The notes: a model not told the origin generated them from the sequence alone. A DNA stretch of 64,000 bases from NORP23 sp050302475 (GCA_050302475.1 JBNLBF010000013.1:21468-85467); one strand, 5' to 3'. Shown: positions 49,650 through 59,425, counted from the stretch's first letter. Program-made: numbers and translations.

Positions 49650-52217
49650 TCAAGGCATCCGGATACTTGCCTGTGCTGCCGCCAGCCGGGCGATATGCAC
49701 CCGAAATGGCGAACAGGAGACATAGTCGAAACCTGCCTGTTTGCAGAACTCGACAGACGCCGGATCACCGCCATGTTCGCCGCATATTCCAAGGATCAGG
49801 TTCGGGTTACTCGCCCGCCCACGTTCCGCCGCGAGCAACATCAGCTCCCCAACCCCTTGCGTGTCCAGCGTATGGAACGGATCCTCCGGATAGACGCCCT
49901 GATTGACATAATCGCGCATGAACCGGCCAGCATCGTCTCGGCTAAGACCATAGCTCATCTGCGTCAGGTCATTGGTCCCGAAGCTCAGGAACGAACTGGA
50001 GGTCGCGAGGTCACCCGCCCGTAATGCTGCGCGCGGGGTCTCCACCATGGCGCCAAGGCGGAATTCGGGCCGCGCCCCATATTCTGCCGCCACATCGGCA
50101 GCGATTTTATCCACACGCTCCTTGATCAGCTCCACCTCGCGATTGGCAGAGACCAGAGGGATCATGATTTCCGGGACCACGGGTTGTTCCGCATTACGGT
50201 TCACCTCGATCGCGGCTTCGAAAATCGCGCGGGCCTGCATTTCGTAAATCTCCGGCATGGTCACACCCATCCGGACGCCGCGCATTCCCAGCATCGGGTT
50301 GAATTCCGCCAGTTCCTCAGCCCGCGCGATCACCTGGCTGACCGGAATATCCATCGCCTCCGCCAGATCCTGCATTTCGTCGCGCGAATGCGGTAGGAAT
50401 TCATGCAAAGGCGGGTCCAGCAATCGGATCGTCACCGGCAGACCATGCATAATTTCGAACAGCTCCACGAAATCCGACCGTTGCATCGGCAGCAACCGGT
50501 CCAGCGCCTCGCGCCGTTCGCTTTGTGAATTGGCGAGGATCATTTCCCGCATCACGGTGATCCGTTCCTCGTCAAAGAACATATGCTCGGTCCGGCACAG
50601 GCCAATCCCGTCGACGTTGAATTTCCGCGCCATCCTAGCGTCCATTGGCGTGTCGGCGTTCGCCCTGACCCCTATGGTTCGGGCTGCGTCCGCCCAATCC
50701 ATCAGCGTATTAAATGACCCGCCCAGTTCGGGCTGGATCATTGGCGGCGCGCCGACAATCGCCTGTCCGCGCGTTCCGTCAACGGTGATGATATCGCCCT
50801 CGCGAAACTCCTGCCCGTTGTGGGCAGTCAGGGTGCGCGCCTTGGCGTTCAGCCGCAAATCGCCCGCGCCAACAACACAGGGCAACCCCAGTCCACGCGC
50901 AATCACGGCCGCGTGGCTGGTCATACCACCCCTTACCGTCAACACCCCGGCTGCTGCGTGCATCCCGCGAATATCTTCCGGCGAGGTCTCAACCCGCACC
51001 AGAATACATGGCGCCTCCGCCGCTTCTGCAGACATCGCGGCTTCGGAGGAAAACACGATCTTGCCGGTAGCCGCCCCGGGCGAGGCCGGCAGCCCCGTCC
51101 CGAACACCTCGCGTTTCGAATGCGGGTCGATCTGGGGGTGCAGATGTTCGACCAAGGATCGCGGCTCGATACGCAGCAACGCCTCGTCCCGCGAAATCGC
51201 CCCGCTATTGGCCATATCAACCGCTATCCGGACCGAGGCCCGGGCAGAGCGTCGCGCCGGGCTGGCATCGAGCAGCCAGACCTTGCCGTCCTCGATAGTA
51301 AATTCGACCTGCACCGCGTCTGTCAGCGCCTCTGCCGCCTTCGCGCCCAACGCTTCCAGATCTTTGAAGGCGTCCGGCGCAGTGACTTCCAGCGACTCCG
51401 CCGACTGCCCCGCGGCCTCGCGTTCGATCTCGGAAATCATATGCGGCGTGCGCAGCCCCATCAGCGCGTCCTGCCCTTGCGAGTTCGGCAAAAACCGCCC
51501 CGTCACCACCGGTCGCCCGGTCATTTCATTGACGAACTGCACAAAGCCCGACCCGCCGTCAGCCCGCAACCCGACAGCCATCCGCTGCACGATCAGGCTC
51601 AGCCCGGCATCCTCCGGCGCGCCTTTGGCCAGACGCAGCATCTTGGTGGAGGTCCGGTTCCATCCCGCCGCCAGCGCCGTCAAAGCGCCCTGCAACTGTG
51701 CGCCCGGGTCTTGCGGGAAGCCCACGCCCATCTCGTCTTCGTAGACCGCCTTGAACCCCGCGAGCATCCCCAAGAGGTCCACGTCCGGCAATTGTTCCAC
51801 CCGCTCCACATCCGCGAGCTTCAGCGTGTCGTAATAAATGTTTTCGAAAAGCTCGGGGTCGAGGCCATCTACCCCCATCGCATAATTCTGGATCAGGCGA
51901 CGATACATGCCAACAGCCCAGCGGGCATTATCGGCATCGGCCACAAACGCATCATTGACGCCAATGTTCAGGATTGCAGGAGAGCCACCCCATGCCTCGT
52001 CCCCTGGGCTGGAGCGCAGCGCAACTGGCCCCGACAATATGTCTGCGGGCAGGTCTGGCATCGCGCCATCCGCCAGCGCTGCGACCACGTCGAAAGGCAG
52101 CACCACCCCTTCAGGCACTGGCAGACCCGCACGGGCCATCTGGGACAGACGCGCGGCGCGGGTGCCGAAACGCTCGACCCCAACTCGCTCGTCAGTCAGT
52201 TTCATGATGTCCGTCAT
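49650..52217 (-). CDS. ppdK: Pyruvate, phosphate dikinase
   Basis: Protein of 855 aa, interconverting pyruvate, ATP and Pi with phosphoenolpyruvate, AMP and PPi. An N-terminal ATP-grasp-like domain (ALRSSPGDEAWGGSPAILN) is followed by the phosphohistidine domain VRGGMTSHAAVIARGLGLPC and a PEP-binding TIM barrel with GIGLCRTEHMFF, GMRGVRMGVTMPEIY and FGTNDLTQMSYG, ending GICGEHGGDPASVEFC. It supports gluconeogenesis from C3 acids. The length is slightly below the usual 875-890. No regulatory kinase (PPDK regulatory protein) gene is nearby. Confidence 0.95.
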   Translation of the reverse strand: MTDIMKLTDERVGVERFGTRAARLSQMARAGLPVPEGVVLPFDVVAALADGAMPDLPADILSGPVALRSSPGDEAWGGSPAILNIGVNDAFVADADNARWAVGMYRRLIQNYAMGVDGLDPELFENIYYDTLKLADVERVEQLPDVDLLGMLAGFKAVYEDEMGVGFPQDPGAQLQGALTALAAGWNRTSTKMLRLAKGAPEDAGLSLIVQRMAVGLRADGGSGFVQFVNEMTGRPVVTGRFLPNSQGQDALMGLRTPHMISEIEREAAGQSAESLEVTAPDAFKDLEALGAKAAEALTDAVQVEFTIEDGKVWLLDASPARRSARASVRIAVDMANSGAISRDEALLRIEPRSLVEHLHPQIDPHSKREVFGTGLPASPGAATGKIVFSSEAAMSAEAAEAPCILVRVETSPEDIRGMHAAAGVLTVRGGMTSHAAVIARGLGLPCVVGAGDLRLNAKARTLTAHNGQEFREGDIITVDGTRGQAIVGAPPMIQPELGGSFNTLMDWADAARTIGVRANADTPMDARMARKFNVDGIGLCRTEHMFFDEERITVMREMILANSQSERREALDRLLPMQRSDFVELFEIMHGLPVTIRLLDPPLHEFLPHSRDEMQDLAEAMDIPVSQVIARAEELAEFNPMLGMRGVRMGVTMPEIYEMQARAIFEAAIEVNRNAEQPVVPEIMIPLVSANREVELIKERVDKIAADVAAEYGARPEFRLGAMVETPRAALRAGDLATSSSFLSFGTNDLTQMSYGLSRDDAGRFMRDYVNQGVYPEDPFHTLDTQGVGELMLLAAERGRASNPNLILGICGEHGGDPASVEFCKQAGFDYVSCSPFRVHIARLAAAQASIRMP

Positions 52218-52271
52218 TGGCGTCCTACCCCGTTTGCCGCCAGAATAGCGTGGACGGGCAGGAAAACAATC

Positions 52272-54413
52272 TTAGCCTTCGATGGCCGAGAAAATCGCGA
52301 CCTTTTGCATCACTTCGCGGATACGATTGAGCAGGCACAGACGGTTGCGGCGTACGATCTGGTTGTCGGAGTTCACCTGAACCCCTTCGAAAAACGCATC
52401 AATCGGCGCGCGAAGGTTTGCCAACGCGGCCATGGCCGCCGCGAAATCTTCGGCTTCGATGGCCGTGGAGATCGCGGGCTCGGCGGTGTCCAGCGCTGCG
52501 AACAACGCCTTTTCCGCGTCCTCTTCTGCAAATTTCACGTCCGGCGTGCCCTCATAGGCGACACCGTCCTTCTTCTCCTCAGCCGACAGAATGTTGTTGG
52601 CGCGTTTATAGCCCTGCAACAGGTTGGTGCCATCGTCGGTTTTGAGGAAATCCTGAAGCGCGTTCACCCGCTTGACGAGCAGCGTCAGGTCGTCATTCCC
52701 GGGCATCTGGATGCAGGCGTCGATGACATCGTGAGAAATTCCTTGATCGCGGAGATAGACTTTGAGGCGGTCGTGGATGAAGGAGAGGAGGTTTTCTAAA
52801 GTGTCCTCAACACTATTTTTCCAACGCTCGCCACTCTGATCATCATCGTTCTGCCCACGAGCAACTTCGTGTTGACGATGCAAACTTATTCCATCCCAAA
52901 GCTGATCGTCATAAAATGCGCGAAGTCGCAACCCGTTCTCCAACACCAACCGAATAACCCCCAACGCCGCTCGCCGTAGCGCGAACGGGTCCTTAGACCC
53001 CGTTGGCTTCTCGTCAATCGCCCAGAACCCGGTCAGCGTATCAATCTTGGTCGCCAGCGCCACGGCCACCGAGACCGGCGCATTCGGCACATCGTCGGAC
53101 GGTCCCAATGGCGAGTAATGTTCTGCACAAGCCTCCGGCACACCATCGTCATGCCCCGCATGGGCCGCATAATACCGCCCCATCGTTCCCTGCAATTCGG
53201 GGAATTCGTACACCATTTCCGACGCCAAATCCGCCTTCGCCACCCGCGCGGCTTCTGCCGCCAGATCGGGTTTTGCGCCAACCAGCGGGGCAATCTCGCG
53301 CGCCAGCGCCTCGATCCGCGAAATCTGCTCGGCAACCGTGCCCAGCTTGTTATGGAACGTCACATTCGCCAGCGGCGCCGCCATGCCTTCCAGCCCTTCG
53401 CGCTCCACTGTGCGCAGATCATTTTCCCAGAAGAATTTCGCATCCGACAGCCGCGCGAACAGCACCTTCTGGTTGCCCGCAAGGATCGTTGCGCCATTAT
53501 CCGCCGTCTCGCGGTTGGCCACGGTGATGAATTTCACGATCTTGCCCGACTTCGGATCCCGGACCGAGAAGAATTTCTGATGTTCCTTCATCGAGGTTTG
53601 CAGAACCTCCGGCGGTAGGCCAATGAAATCCTCGGCAATGTCGCCCATCAGCACAACCGGCCATTCGACCAATCCGGCAACCTCGGCCAGCAGGCTGCGA
53701 TCCTCAACAACCTCCAACCCCTGTGCGAATGCCATATTCTTGGCGTCTTCCCAGATATGGTCGGCACGCTCGGCCGGGTCCATAATAACCTTGGCGGCTT
53801 TCAGCTTTGCCTCGTAATCGTCATAGGACGACACCGCAAACCGTCCCGCGCCCATGAAGCGATGGCCGTCGGTGGTGTTCCCCGCGACGATCCCGTCGAC
53901 CTCAAACGGCACAACCTCCGCGCCCTCCTCATCCGTCAGGATGCACAGGATGGAATGCAGCGGGCGTACCCATTTCAGGCTGCCAGCCCCCCAACGCATG
54001 GATTTCGGCCAAGGGAAATTGCGGATGGTGGCTTCGACCACCTCGGCGATAACTTCACCGGCTTTACGGCCCGGGTGGTTGATCTCAGCGAAATAAACTT
54101 GGCCCTTTTTGTCATCGCGGACCTGCAGCTGGTCCTTGCTCAAACCTGTGGAGCGCAAGAATCCCTCCAACGCCTTTTCCGGCGCATCAGTGCGCGGCCC
54201 TTTGCGTTCCTCGGACACCGGTTTGCTTTCTGCGAGCACGCCAGTCACCGTCAGGCACAGGCGGCGCGGAGTGACAAATGCAGCAGCGGACTCATAGGTG
54301 ATCCCAGCTTCCACCAGCCCGTCAGTGACCAGCTTTTTCAAATCCTCACCCGCCCGCGCCTGCATCCGGGCTGGGATTTCTTCGGAGAATAGCTCTAACA
54401 GCAAATCGGGCAT
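52272..54413 (-). CDS. glyS: Glycyl-tRNA synthetase beta subunit
   Basis: Protein of 713 aa beginning PDLLLELFSEEIPARMQ. VEATIRNFPWPKSMRWG, EVLQTSMKEHQKFFSV and ALRRAALGVIRLVLEN are GlyS landmarks; the C-terminal anticodon-binding helices follow. Around residue 505-540 is a polar insertion (YDDQLWDGISLH, ARGQNDDDQSGERW) whose DNA (52795-52900) is AT-richer than the rest, probably a variable loop. With GlyQ it charges tRNA-Gly. The gene is separated from glyQ by two other genes on the same strand. Confidence 0.96.
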   Translation of the reverse strand: MPDLLLELFSEEIPARMQARAGEDLKKLVTDGLVEAGITYESAAAFVTPRRLCLTVTGVLAESKPVSEERKGPRTDAPEKALEGFLRSTGLSKDQLQVRDDKKGQVYFAEINHPGRKAGEVIAEVVEATIRNFPWPKSMRWGAGSLKWVRPLHSILCILTDEEGAEVVPFEVDGIVAGNTTDGHRFMGAGRFAVSSYDDYEAKLKAAKVIMDPAERADHIWEDAKNMAFAQGLEVVEDRSLLAEVAGLVEWPVVLMGDIAEDFIGLPPEVLQTSMKEHQKFFSVRDPKSGKIVKFITVANRETADNGATILAGNQKVLFARLSDAKFFWENDLRTVEREGLEGMAAPLANVTFHNKLGTVAEQISRIEALAREIAPLVGAKPDLAAEAARVAKADLASEMVYEFPELQGTMGRYYAAHAGHDDGVPEACAEHYSPLGPSDDVPNAPVSVAVALATKIDTLTGFWAIDEKPTGSKDPFALRRAALGVIRLVLENGLRLRAFYDDQLWDGISLHRQHEVARGQNDDDQSGERWKNSVEDTLENLLSFIHDRLKVYLRDQGISHDVIDACIQMPGNDDLTLLVKRVNALQDFLKTDDGTNLLQGYKRANNILSAEEKKDGVAYEGTPDVKFAEEDAEKALFAALDTAEPAISTAIEAEDFAAAMAALANLRAPIDAFFEGVQVNSDNQIVRRNRLCLLNRIREVMQKVAIFSAIEG

Positions 54414-54415
54414 GA

Positions 54416-54934
54416 TTAACTCTCTGGTTGGGGCGGACAGCCCTCGGGCAGCGGATCACCGGCAAATGCCGACTCCCCACAGTCATTGATCTGGCGCCAC
54501 ATGAAAGCGCGACCGTCTTCGTATTGGACGATGAACCGGTCGAATCCGTATGGCATATTTTCATCGGCAAGGATCGCAGTCGCCGCCCCTGCCTGCAAAT
54601 CGGCCGTGATCTGCGCGGCATCGAAACAGTCGAACCAGTCGGGCGCTATCAGCGGAGTAGCGACGTCTTTGAATTCGTCGGACGGCCAATAATCCCAATC
54701 GACCGTGAAACAGGCCCGCATTTTCAGGGGCGAGGTATCCGCATCAATCCCCCGGTAGTCGCTGACCGGGAAGGCGTCGCCATAGGCGTAAACCTCGGTC
54801 ACGCCGGTAATCTCTTCGTAATAGGCGCGCGTCTGGAAATACCAGAGCGCCGCGCCGAAGATCACCGTGAACAGCAATAATGCGGACATCAGGATTTTGC
54901 CGCTGGTGATCCCGGTTTTTGCTCGTTCCGCCAT
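54416..54934 (-). CDS. DUF6446 membrane-anchored protein
   Basis: Protein of 172 aa from the ATG at 54934, which overlaps the upstream stop as TGATG. One N-terminal membrane helix (GKILMSALLLFTVIFGAALWYF) is followed by a periplasmic domain with conserved cysteines (RACFTVDWDYW, DWFDCFDAAQI, NDCGESAF, EGCPP) that could form two disulfides. The family is found in Rhodobacteraceae, often between glyQ and glyS. Function is unknown. glyS starts two bases after its stop. Confidence 0.8.
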   Translation of the reverse strand: MAERAKTGITSGKILMSALLLFTVIFGAALWYFQTRAYYEEITGVTEVYAYGDAFPVSDYRGIDADTSPLKMRACFTVDWDYWPSDEFKDVATPLIAPDWFDCFDAAQITADLQAGAATAILADENMPYGFDRFIVQYEDGRAFMWRQINDCGESAFAGDPLPEGCPPQPES

Positions 54935-55614
54935 CAGATCCAATCCAGATTGACTTTGTTCGCAGAATATTTGTCTGCGAAATCCGCCCGCAGTTTTTCG
55001 TAGCGCGGTTGCAGGTCAGGGAATTTGCGTTCGTGGGTTTCCACAACGGTAAAGCGGATCGGGTCCAGCAGGCCCTCCGCATCCATGACTTCCAACAGCT
55101 CCAGTTCCGCGCCTTCGATATCCATTTTCAGGAACGCGATCTCTTTGGTTTCTTTCAGCAAAAGTCGCAGCGCTTCGGGAAAATTCACCATGTCGACATC
55201 GACATAATTATCATCGGCCATCCCCCGCCCCCCGCTCAGGAGCGAGCTTTTTACCGTCCGGCGTTTTGGTTTTTGCGCAAAATCTTCTGCCCGATGCAGG
55301 CGCGCAACGCCGTCTTTGACACCAACCGCTGCATTGACCAGTTCCACATTTTTGACCCCTTCGAACGCTTCCCTCAATTCGCTATAGGCCAGAGGGTCCG
55401 GTTCGAAGGCGATGACCCGGGCGCCGGTTTTGGCCAGCGCCGCCGTCACTTTGCCGACATTCGCCCCGCAATCCACGGCAACATCTTTTGGCCCCAGCAT
55501 CGCAGTGACGCCTTGCAACATGCCTTCGGCCCGCGCGACACGTTCGCGGCGTTTCATCCGCCAAGGCGTCATTTGGCGCGGTGTCGCTGAGGCACCTTGC
55601 TGTGCAGTTGCCAT
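54934..55614 (-). CDS. FkbM family methyltransferase
   Basis: Protein of 226 aa from the second of two adjacent ATGs (55614), four bases after GGAGG; it overlaps the glyQ stop by one base. The SAM-binding motif is VAVDCGANVGKVTAALA with acidic AFEPDPLAYSEL after beta-2, and the family block FLKMDIEGAELELLEVM is present. It would methylate a hydroxyl on a small or sugar substrate; which one is unknown. Coupling between glyQ and DUF6446-glyS is tight, so it is produced together with the synthetase. Confidence 0.87.
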   Translation of the reverse strand: MATAQQGASATPRQMTPWRMKRRERVARAEGMLQGVTAMLGPKDVAVDCGANVGKVTAALAKTGARVIAFEPDPLAYSELREAFEGVKNVELVNAAVGVKDGVARLHRAEDFAQKPKRRTVKSSLLSGGRGMADDNYVDVDMVNFPEALRLLLKETKEIAFLKMDIEGAELELLEVMDAEGLLDPIRFTVVETHERKFPDLQPRYEKLRADFADKYSANKVNLDWI

Positions 55615-56537
55615 CATGCCTCCGCCCCGCCCGCGGGGGTTTGCACGAACGCATCGGCGCACATTTTGGTCAGCGCCCGGACACGGCCGATATAGGCTTG
55701 GCGTTCGGTCACCGAAATAACCCCGCGCGCGTCCAACAGGTTAAACACGTGCGAGGCCTTGATCGCCTGATCATAGGCCGGGTGCGCCATGATGATCTGC
55801 TTGCCGGTTTTTGGGTCTTTCGCCGGGGCGTCCAGAATACGTTGGCATTCAGCTTCGGCATCCTCGAAATGCTTCAAGAGCGTGTCGGTGTCAGCCACGT
55901 CGAAATTCCAGCGGGAATATTCCTGTTCGGTCTGGCGGAAAATGTCGCCATAGGACAGTGGGATCGGCGTTTGTGGATCGTTGAACGGCATGTCCATCAC
56001 GTGATCGACGCCCAGCACATACATCGCCAGACGTTCCAGACCGTAGGTCAGCTCGCCCGACACCGGGTGGCAGTCATGCCCGCCAACCTGCTGGAAATAG
56101 GTGAACTGGCTGACTTCCATCCCGTCGCACCAGACCTCCCAGCCCAGCCCCCAGGCACCCAACGTCGGGCTTTCCCAGTCATCCTCTACGAAACGAATAT
56201 CGTGCAGGTCCATGTCGATGCCAATCGCCTGTAGCGATCCCAGATACAGGTCCTGCAAGTCGGGTGGCGAGGGTTTGATGATCACCTGATACTGATAATA
56301 ATGCTGCAAGCGGTTGGGGTTTTCGCCGTAGCGCCCATCCGTCGGGCGACGCGAGGGCTGCACATAAGCCGCCGCCCAAGGCTGCGTGCCAAGGGAGCGC
56401 AAGGTCGTCGCAGGATGGAACGTCCCGGCCCCGACCTCCATATCGTAAGGCTGCAATATCGCGCAGCCCTTGCCAGCCCAGTATGACTGAAGACGAAGGA
56501 TGATTTCCTGAAAACTGCGCGGTTGATCGGTGGTCAT
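55614..56537 (-). CDS. glyQ: Glycyl-tRNA synthetase alpha subunit
   Basis: Protein of 307 aa with the class II core: SFQEIILRLQSYWAGKGCAILQPYDMEVGAGTFHP at the start, RPTDGRYGENPNRLQHYYQYQV and GWEVWCDGMEVSQFTYFQQVGG. It forms the adenylate and recognises glycine. AGGGAA precedes the ATG. It begins the glyQ-FkbM-DUF6446-glyS run. The last 10 residues (TPAGGAEA) are a short tail. Confidence 0.97.
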   Translation of the reverse strand: MTTDQPRSFQEIILRLQSYWAGKGCAILQPYDMEVGAGTFHPATTLRSLGTQPWAAAYVQPSRRPTDGRYGENPNRLQHYYQYQVIIKPSPPDLQDLYLGSLQAIGIDMDLHDIRFVEDDWESPTLGAWGLGWEVWCDGMEVSQFTYFQQVGGHDCHPVSGELTYGLERLAMYVLGVDHVMDMPFNDPQTPIPLSYGDIFRQTEQEYSRWNFDVADTDTLLKHFEDAEAECQRILDAPAKDPKTGKQIIMAHPAYDQAIKASHVFNLLDARGVISVTERQAYIGRVRALTKMCADAFVQTPAGGAEA

Positions 56538-56609
56538 GTCATTCCCTGAAATACGTCCGGCTTTCCATACGCAGACAGGCGCAGGGCGTCAATGTCAGAG
56601 CGGGAAAAC

Positions 56610-57011
56610 CTATGCCTCCGGATAGCGTTTCAACCAGATCCAGCCGCGTAGTCCTGCAACGGACAGGCCCAGCGCCATTAGCGCCACCAGTGCCTGATAG
56701 CCGCCGCCAGAGATCAACGCCAGCACCAACAGGACGACACTGACCACAGAAGTCACGGGAACCAGCCAGAATTGTCCAGCACGGATCATGAAGGCGACGA
56801 CAATCATCAGCAGCCCGATACCGGCGACTATTCCGATAAACTGATAATTCAGCCTCTGCCCGGGGGAGGCCATGACCACAAATACGGCAAATATCAGTCC
56901 GTTTAAGCCCAGCCAAAAGGCTGATAGTCCGGACATACGCATCGCATAACGCGCGGATGCACCGTCACTGATACGGATCCACATGCCGGTTTTCGAGGTT
57001 GGTTCGCTCAT
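56610..57011 (-). CDS. Four-helix membrane protein, unknown
   Basis: Protein of 133 aa. After a polar start (SEPTSKTGMWIRISDGASARYAM) there are four hydrophobic segments (about 28-48, 56-75, 80-99 and 101-122). No motif of a known transporter is visible. It follows allA after three bases and so appears to be the last gene of the ureide operon; a role in ureide uptake or sensing is only a guess. A competing frame on the same strand (56539-56916) overlaps it but is Arg/Cys-rich and unlikely. Confidence 0.7.
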   Translation of the reverse strand: MSEPTSKTGMWIRISDGASARYAMRMSGLSAFWLGLNGLIFAVFVVMASPGQRLNYQFIGIVAGIGLLMIVVAFMIRAGQFWLVPVTSVVSVVLLVLALISGGGYQALVALMALGLSVAGLRGWIWLKRYPEA

Positions 57012-57014
57012 GGG

Positions 57015-57485
57015 TTAAAGGCTTATCAAAACTGTTTCGTCAAAAAATATCTCATCCAGATTATTACCGTCTCCGGCCCGATCCACAACCAGAAATGCCT
57101 GCGGCTGATCCAGCACCAGCAGCGGGAAGTGCCAGGTTCCGGTCGCATATTGCACGCCCTGTTGCCCGGTGCAGGCAAACACGCGGAGCGCATCCGGTTC
57201 CGGGCTATTCGCGACCACGGACAGCCATGGGCGGCCTTCCAATGGCATGAAAGCCTGTGCGCCAAGCGGATGTCGTTCCAGCATATCGATTTCCAGCGGT
57301 CGGGGGCGGCCATGGAACAGGGACAGGATCGCCTCGCCATCGCCAATTTCCGCTTTGGCCAGCGCGTGATAGCGGGTGGTGAAGCCGGAATTGATTTCCA
57401 CAGCCGTGGCGGGATCGGCTTCGATCACTTTGCCAAAAGGTGCAAAAGCTTCGGCCGTCAGCTGCTCCGGGATCAGTAGCTTCAT
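57015..57485 (-). CDS. allA: Ureidoglycolate lyase
   Basis: Protein of 156 aa matching the AllA cupin-like family: IPEQLTAEAFAPFGKVIE at the start, SLFHGRPRPLEIDMLERHPLGAQAFMPL and WHFPLLVLDQPQAFLVVDR. It splits ureidoglycolate into glyoxylate and urea, the last step of purine-ring breakdown in this route. Its start overlaps the allE stop. allB, allC and uricase genes are not in the window. Confidence 0.93.
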   Translation of the reverse strand: MKLLIPEQLTAEAFAPFGKVIEADPATAVEINSGFTTRYHALAKAEIGDGEAILSLFHGRPRPLEIDMLERHPLGAQAFMPLEGRPWLSVVANSPEPDALRVFACTGQQGVQYATGTWHFPLLVLDQPQAFLVVDRAGDGNNLDEIFFDETVLISL

Positions 57486-58297
57486 AGTTTCAGCTTCGGA
57501 TGTCGGTTGACGTCCTTGTAAAGCAGGTAGCGAAACGGTCCGGGACCAGCGGCATAACAGGATTGCGGGCAGAAGGCGCGCAGCCAGAGGAAATCGCCGG
57601 CCTCAACCTCGACCCAGTCGCCGTTCAGATGATAATTCGCTTTACCTTCAAGGATATAGATCCCGTGCTCCATCACATGGGTTTCGTCAAACGGGATCAC
57701 GCCACCGGGTTGAAAAGTGACGATATTGACATGCATGTCGTGGCGCAGATCGCTCGGATCAACGAAGCGGGATGTCGCCCACGCGTCGGTGTTAGGCATC
57801 GGCGTCGGGGAGACCTCGTCGTCGCTGGTGACAAAGGCCTGCGGCAGGTCAATCCCGTCGACCTTTTCGTACCGTTTGCGAATCCAATGGAACGTTGCCG
57901 TGTTGTCAGAGTTATTGCTGACATTCCACGTCACGCCGGGCGGAAGATAGGCGTAGGACCCTGCACCCATTGCATGGTCGGTGCCGTCAACGGAAAGGGT
58001 AAACTCTCCCTCCGTCACGAATAACACCGCTTCGGCCTTGCGATCAGGTTCAGGTGTCTGACTGCCGCCGCCAGAGGCAATTTCGACGATATATTGTGCG
58101 AAGGTTTCCGCGAACCCGGACAGCGGACGGGCCAGGATCCAGGCCCGGGTTTTGTCCCATCCGGGTAGGTTGGACGTCACAATATCGGTCATCACATGGC
58201 GCGGAATTACGGCATAACTTTCAGTGAAGATCGCACGATCCACACTGCGTTTTGACTGCGGCGGCAAGCCACCTTTCGGAGTATAATATTTCGTCAT
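57482..58297 (-). CDS. allE: (S)-ureidoglycine aminohydrolase, bicupin
   Basis: Protein of 271 aa of the AllE/UGHY family with two cupin domains (residues about 55-125 and 180-265). The metal site of the second cupin is readable in VIPFDETHVMEHGIYILEGKANYHLNG (Glu, His, His and Glu-like residues), and YYTPKGGLPPQ is the usual start. It releases ammonia from ureidoglycine to give ureidoglycolate, the substrate of AllA next door. The start overlaps the stop of a HisC-like aminotransferase. Confidence 0.93.
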   Translation of the reverse strand: MTKYYTPKGGLPPQSKRSVDRAIFTESYAVIPRHVMTDIVTSNLPGWDKTRAWILARPLSGFAETFAQYIVEIASGGGSQTPEPDRKAEAVLFVTEGEFTLSVDGTDHAMGAGSYAYLPPGVTWNVSNNSDNTATFHWIRKRYEKVDGIDLPQAFVTSDDEVSPTPMPNTDAWATSRFVDPSDLRHDMHVNIVTFQPGGVIPFDETHVMEHGIYILEGKANYHLNGDWVEVEAGDFLWLRAFCPQSCYAAGPGPFRYLLYKDVNRHPKLKL

Positions 58298-59400
58298 ATC
58301 GCCTCCAGCGCTTTGGGCAAGGTTTCAGCAAGGAAGGTGAGGTCCGCGTCCGTCCCGGCGGACACCCGGATACAGCGATCCTCGCCCGGTGAAAACGGCA
58401 TACGCACGAACACACCGCGTTCTTTCAGCGCCGCAACCAATGCGCGCGCGCGAGTGCCATCCCCTCCGGCGTCGATGGTCACAAAATTGGTCGCAGATGG
58501 CAGCGGCTGCAGTCCGTTTTCCCACGCAATTTCCGCAATCCGCGCTTTCGCGGCGTTCACGTTATGAACCACCTCCGCCAGATATTGCTGGTCCTGCAAG
58601 GCCGCCAGCGCGCCAATCTGGCCGATCCGGCTCATGCCGAAATGATCCCGCACCTTGTCGAAGGATTTGATCAGGCTAGGCTCCCCGATGGCATAAGCCA
58701 TCCGCGCGCCCGCCATTCCATAAGCTTTTGAAAAAGTCCGCATTCTCACGACGTTCGGGCGGGTCAGGTCCAGCTCTGGCGCGATCTCCGGCAGGAAATC
58801 GATATAGGCCTCGTCCAGACATAGCACTGCGCCATCGGGCAGATTGTCGATCATCTCCTGCATGGTCGCAGCGTCATGCCACGACCCCATCGGATTGTCG
58901 GGATTTGCGATGTAGATCAGGGTGGCATCGACCTCTTGCGCACGTGTCAGCAGCGCCTCCCAATCCTCTTTATCATCCTGATACGGGACCGTTTCCAACT
59001 GCCCGCCGTAGCCGTTCACATGATAATTGAACGTCGGATAAGCCCCCAGCGAGGTCACCACCGGCACACCCGGCTGCACCAGCAACCGGCACAGAACACC
59101 CAGCAGCCCGTCTATCCCCTGCCCCAGCACGATATTCTCGTGCCCGATGCCGTGATGGGTGGCCAGCGCACCTTTCAGGTCGTAATCCTCGGGATCGGCA
59201 TACATCCAGACGTCGGCGGCAGCATCCTGCATGGCCTTGATCGCCTTGGGCGACGGGCCAAAGACATTTTCGTTTGCGCCAAGACGTGCACGATAGGGCC
59301 GCCCGAACGCGCGCTCGTCCGTTTCCGGCCCGACAAACGGGATGGTCGAGGGCAAATCCGCCACGATCGGTGTATATCTTGGTGCTTTCATTCCGGGCAT
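58294..59400 (-). CDS. HisC-like class I PLP aminotransferase in a ureide operon
   Basis: Protein of 368 aa, chosen start ATG 59400 (MPGMKAPRYTPIV); the frame is open to 59448 and the binding site is weak for both. It has LGANENVFGPSPKAIKAM, IANPDNPMGSW, VLCLDEAYIDF and MRTFSKAYGMAGARMAYAIG with the PLP lysine, as in histidinol-phosphate aminotransferases. It is directly coupled to allE (ATGA) and not near his genes. It could act on ureidoglycine or another amine of the pathway, though the known ureidoglycine-glyoxylate aminotransferase belongs to a different PLP class. Confidence 0.85.
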   Translation of the reverse strand: MPGMKAPRYTPIVADLPSTIPFVGPETDERAFGRPYRARLGANENVFGPSPKAIKAMQDAAADVWMYADPEDYDLKGALATHHGIGHENIVLGQGIDGLLGVLCRLLVQPGVPVVTSLGAYPTFNYHVNGYGGQLETVPYQDDKEDWEALLTRAQEVDATLIYIANPDNPMGSWHDAATMQEMIDNLPDGAVLCLDEAYIDFLPEIAPELDLTRPNVVRMRTFSKAYGMAGARMAYAIGEPSLIKSFDKVRDHFGMSRIGQIGALAALQDQQYLAEVVHNVNAAKARIAEIAWENGLQPLPSATNFVTIDAGGDGTRARALVAALKERGVFVRMPFSPGEDRCIRVSAGTDADLTFLAETLPKALEAI

Positions 59401-59425
59401 ATCCGCTTTTCGCACAGATTGCCCG

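Noticed and set aside
50257..52799. Very long open frames on the plus strand across ppdK and glyS
   Set aside because: They are antisense to two clearly identified genes and are Pro/Arg/Ser/His-rich, as expected for GC-rich shadow frames.
56539..56916. 125-codon minus-strand frame overlapping the membrane protein gene
   Set aside because: Cys/Arg-rich, no hydrophobic pattern, and it overlaps a frame with four clear membrane helices.
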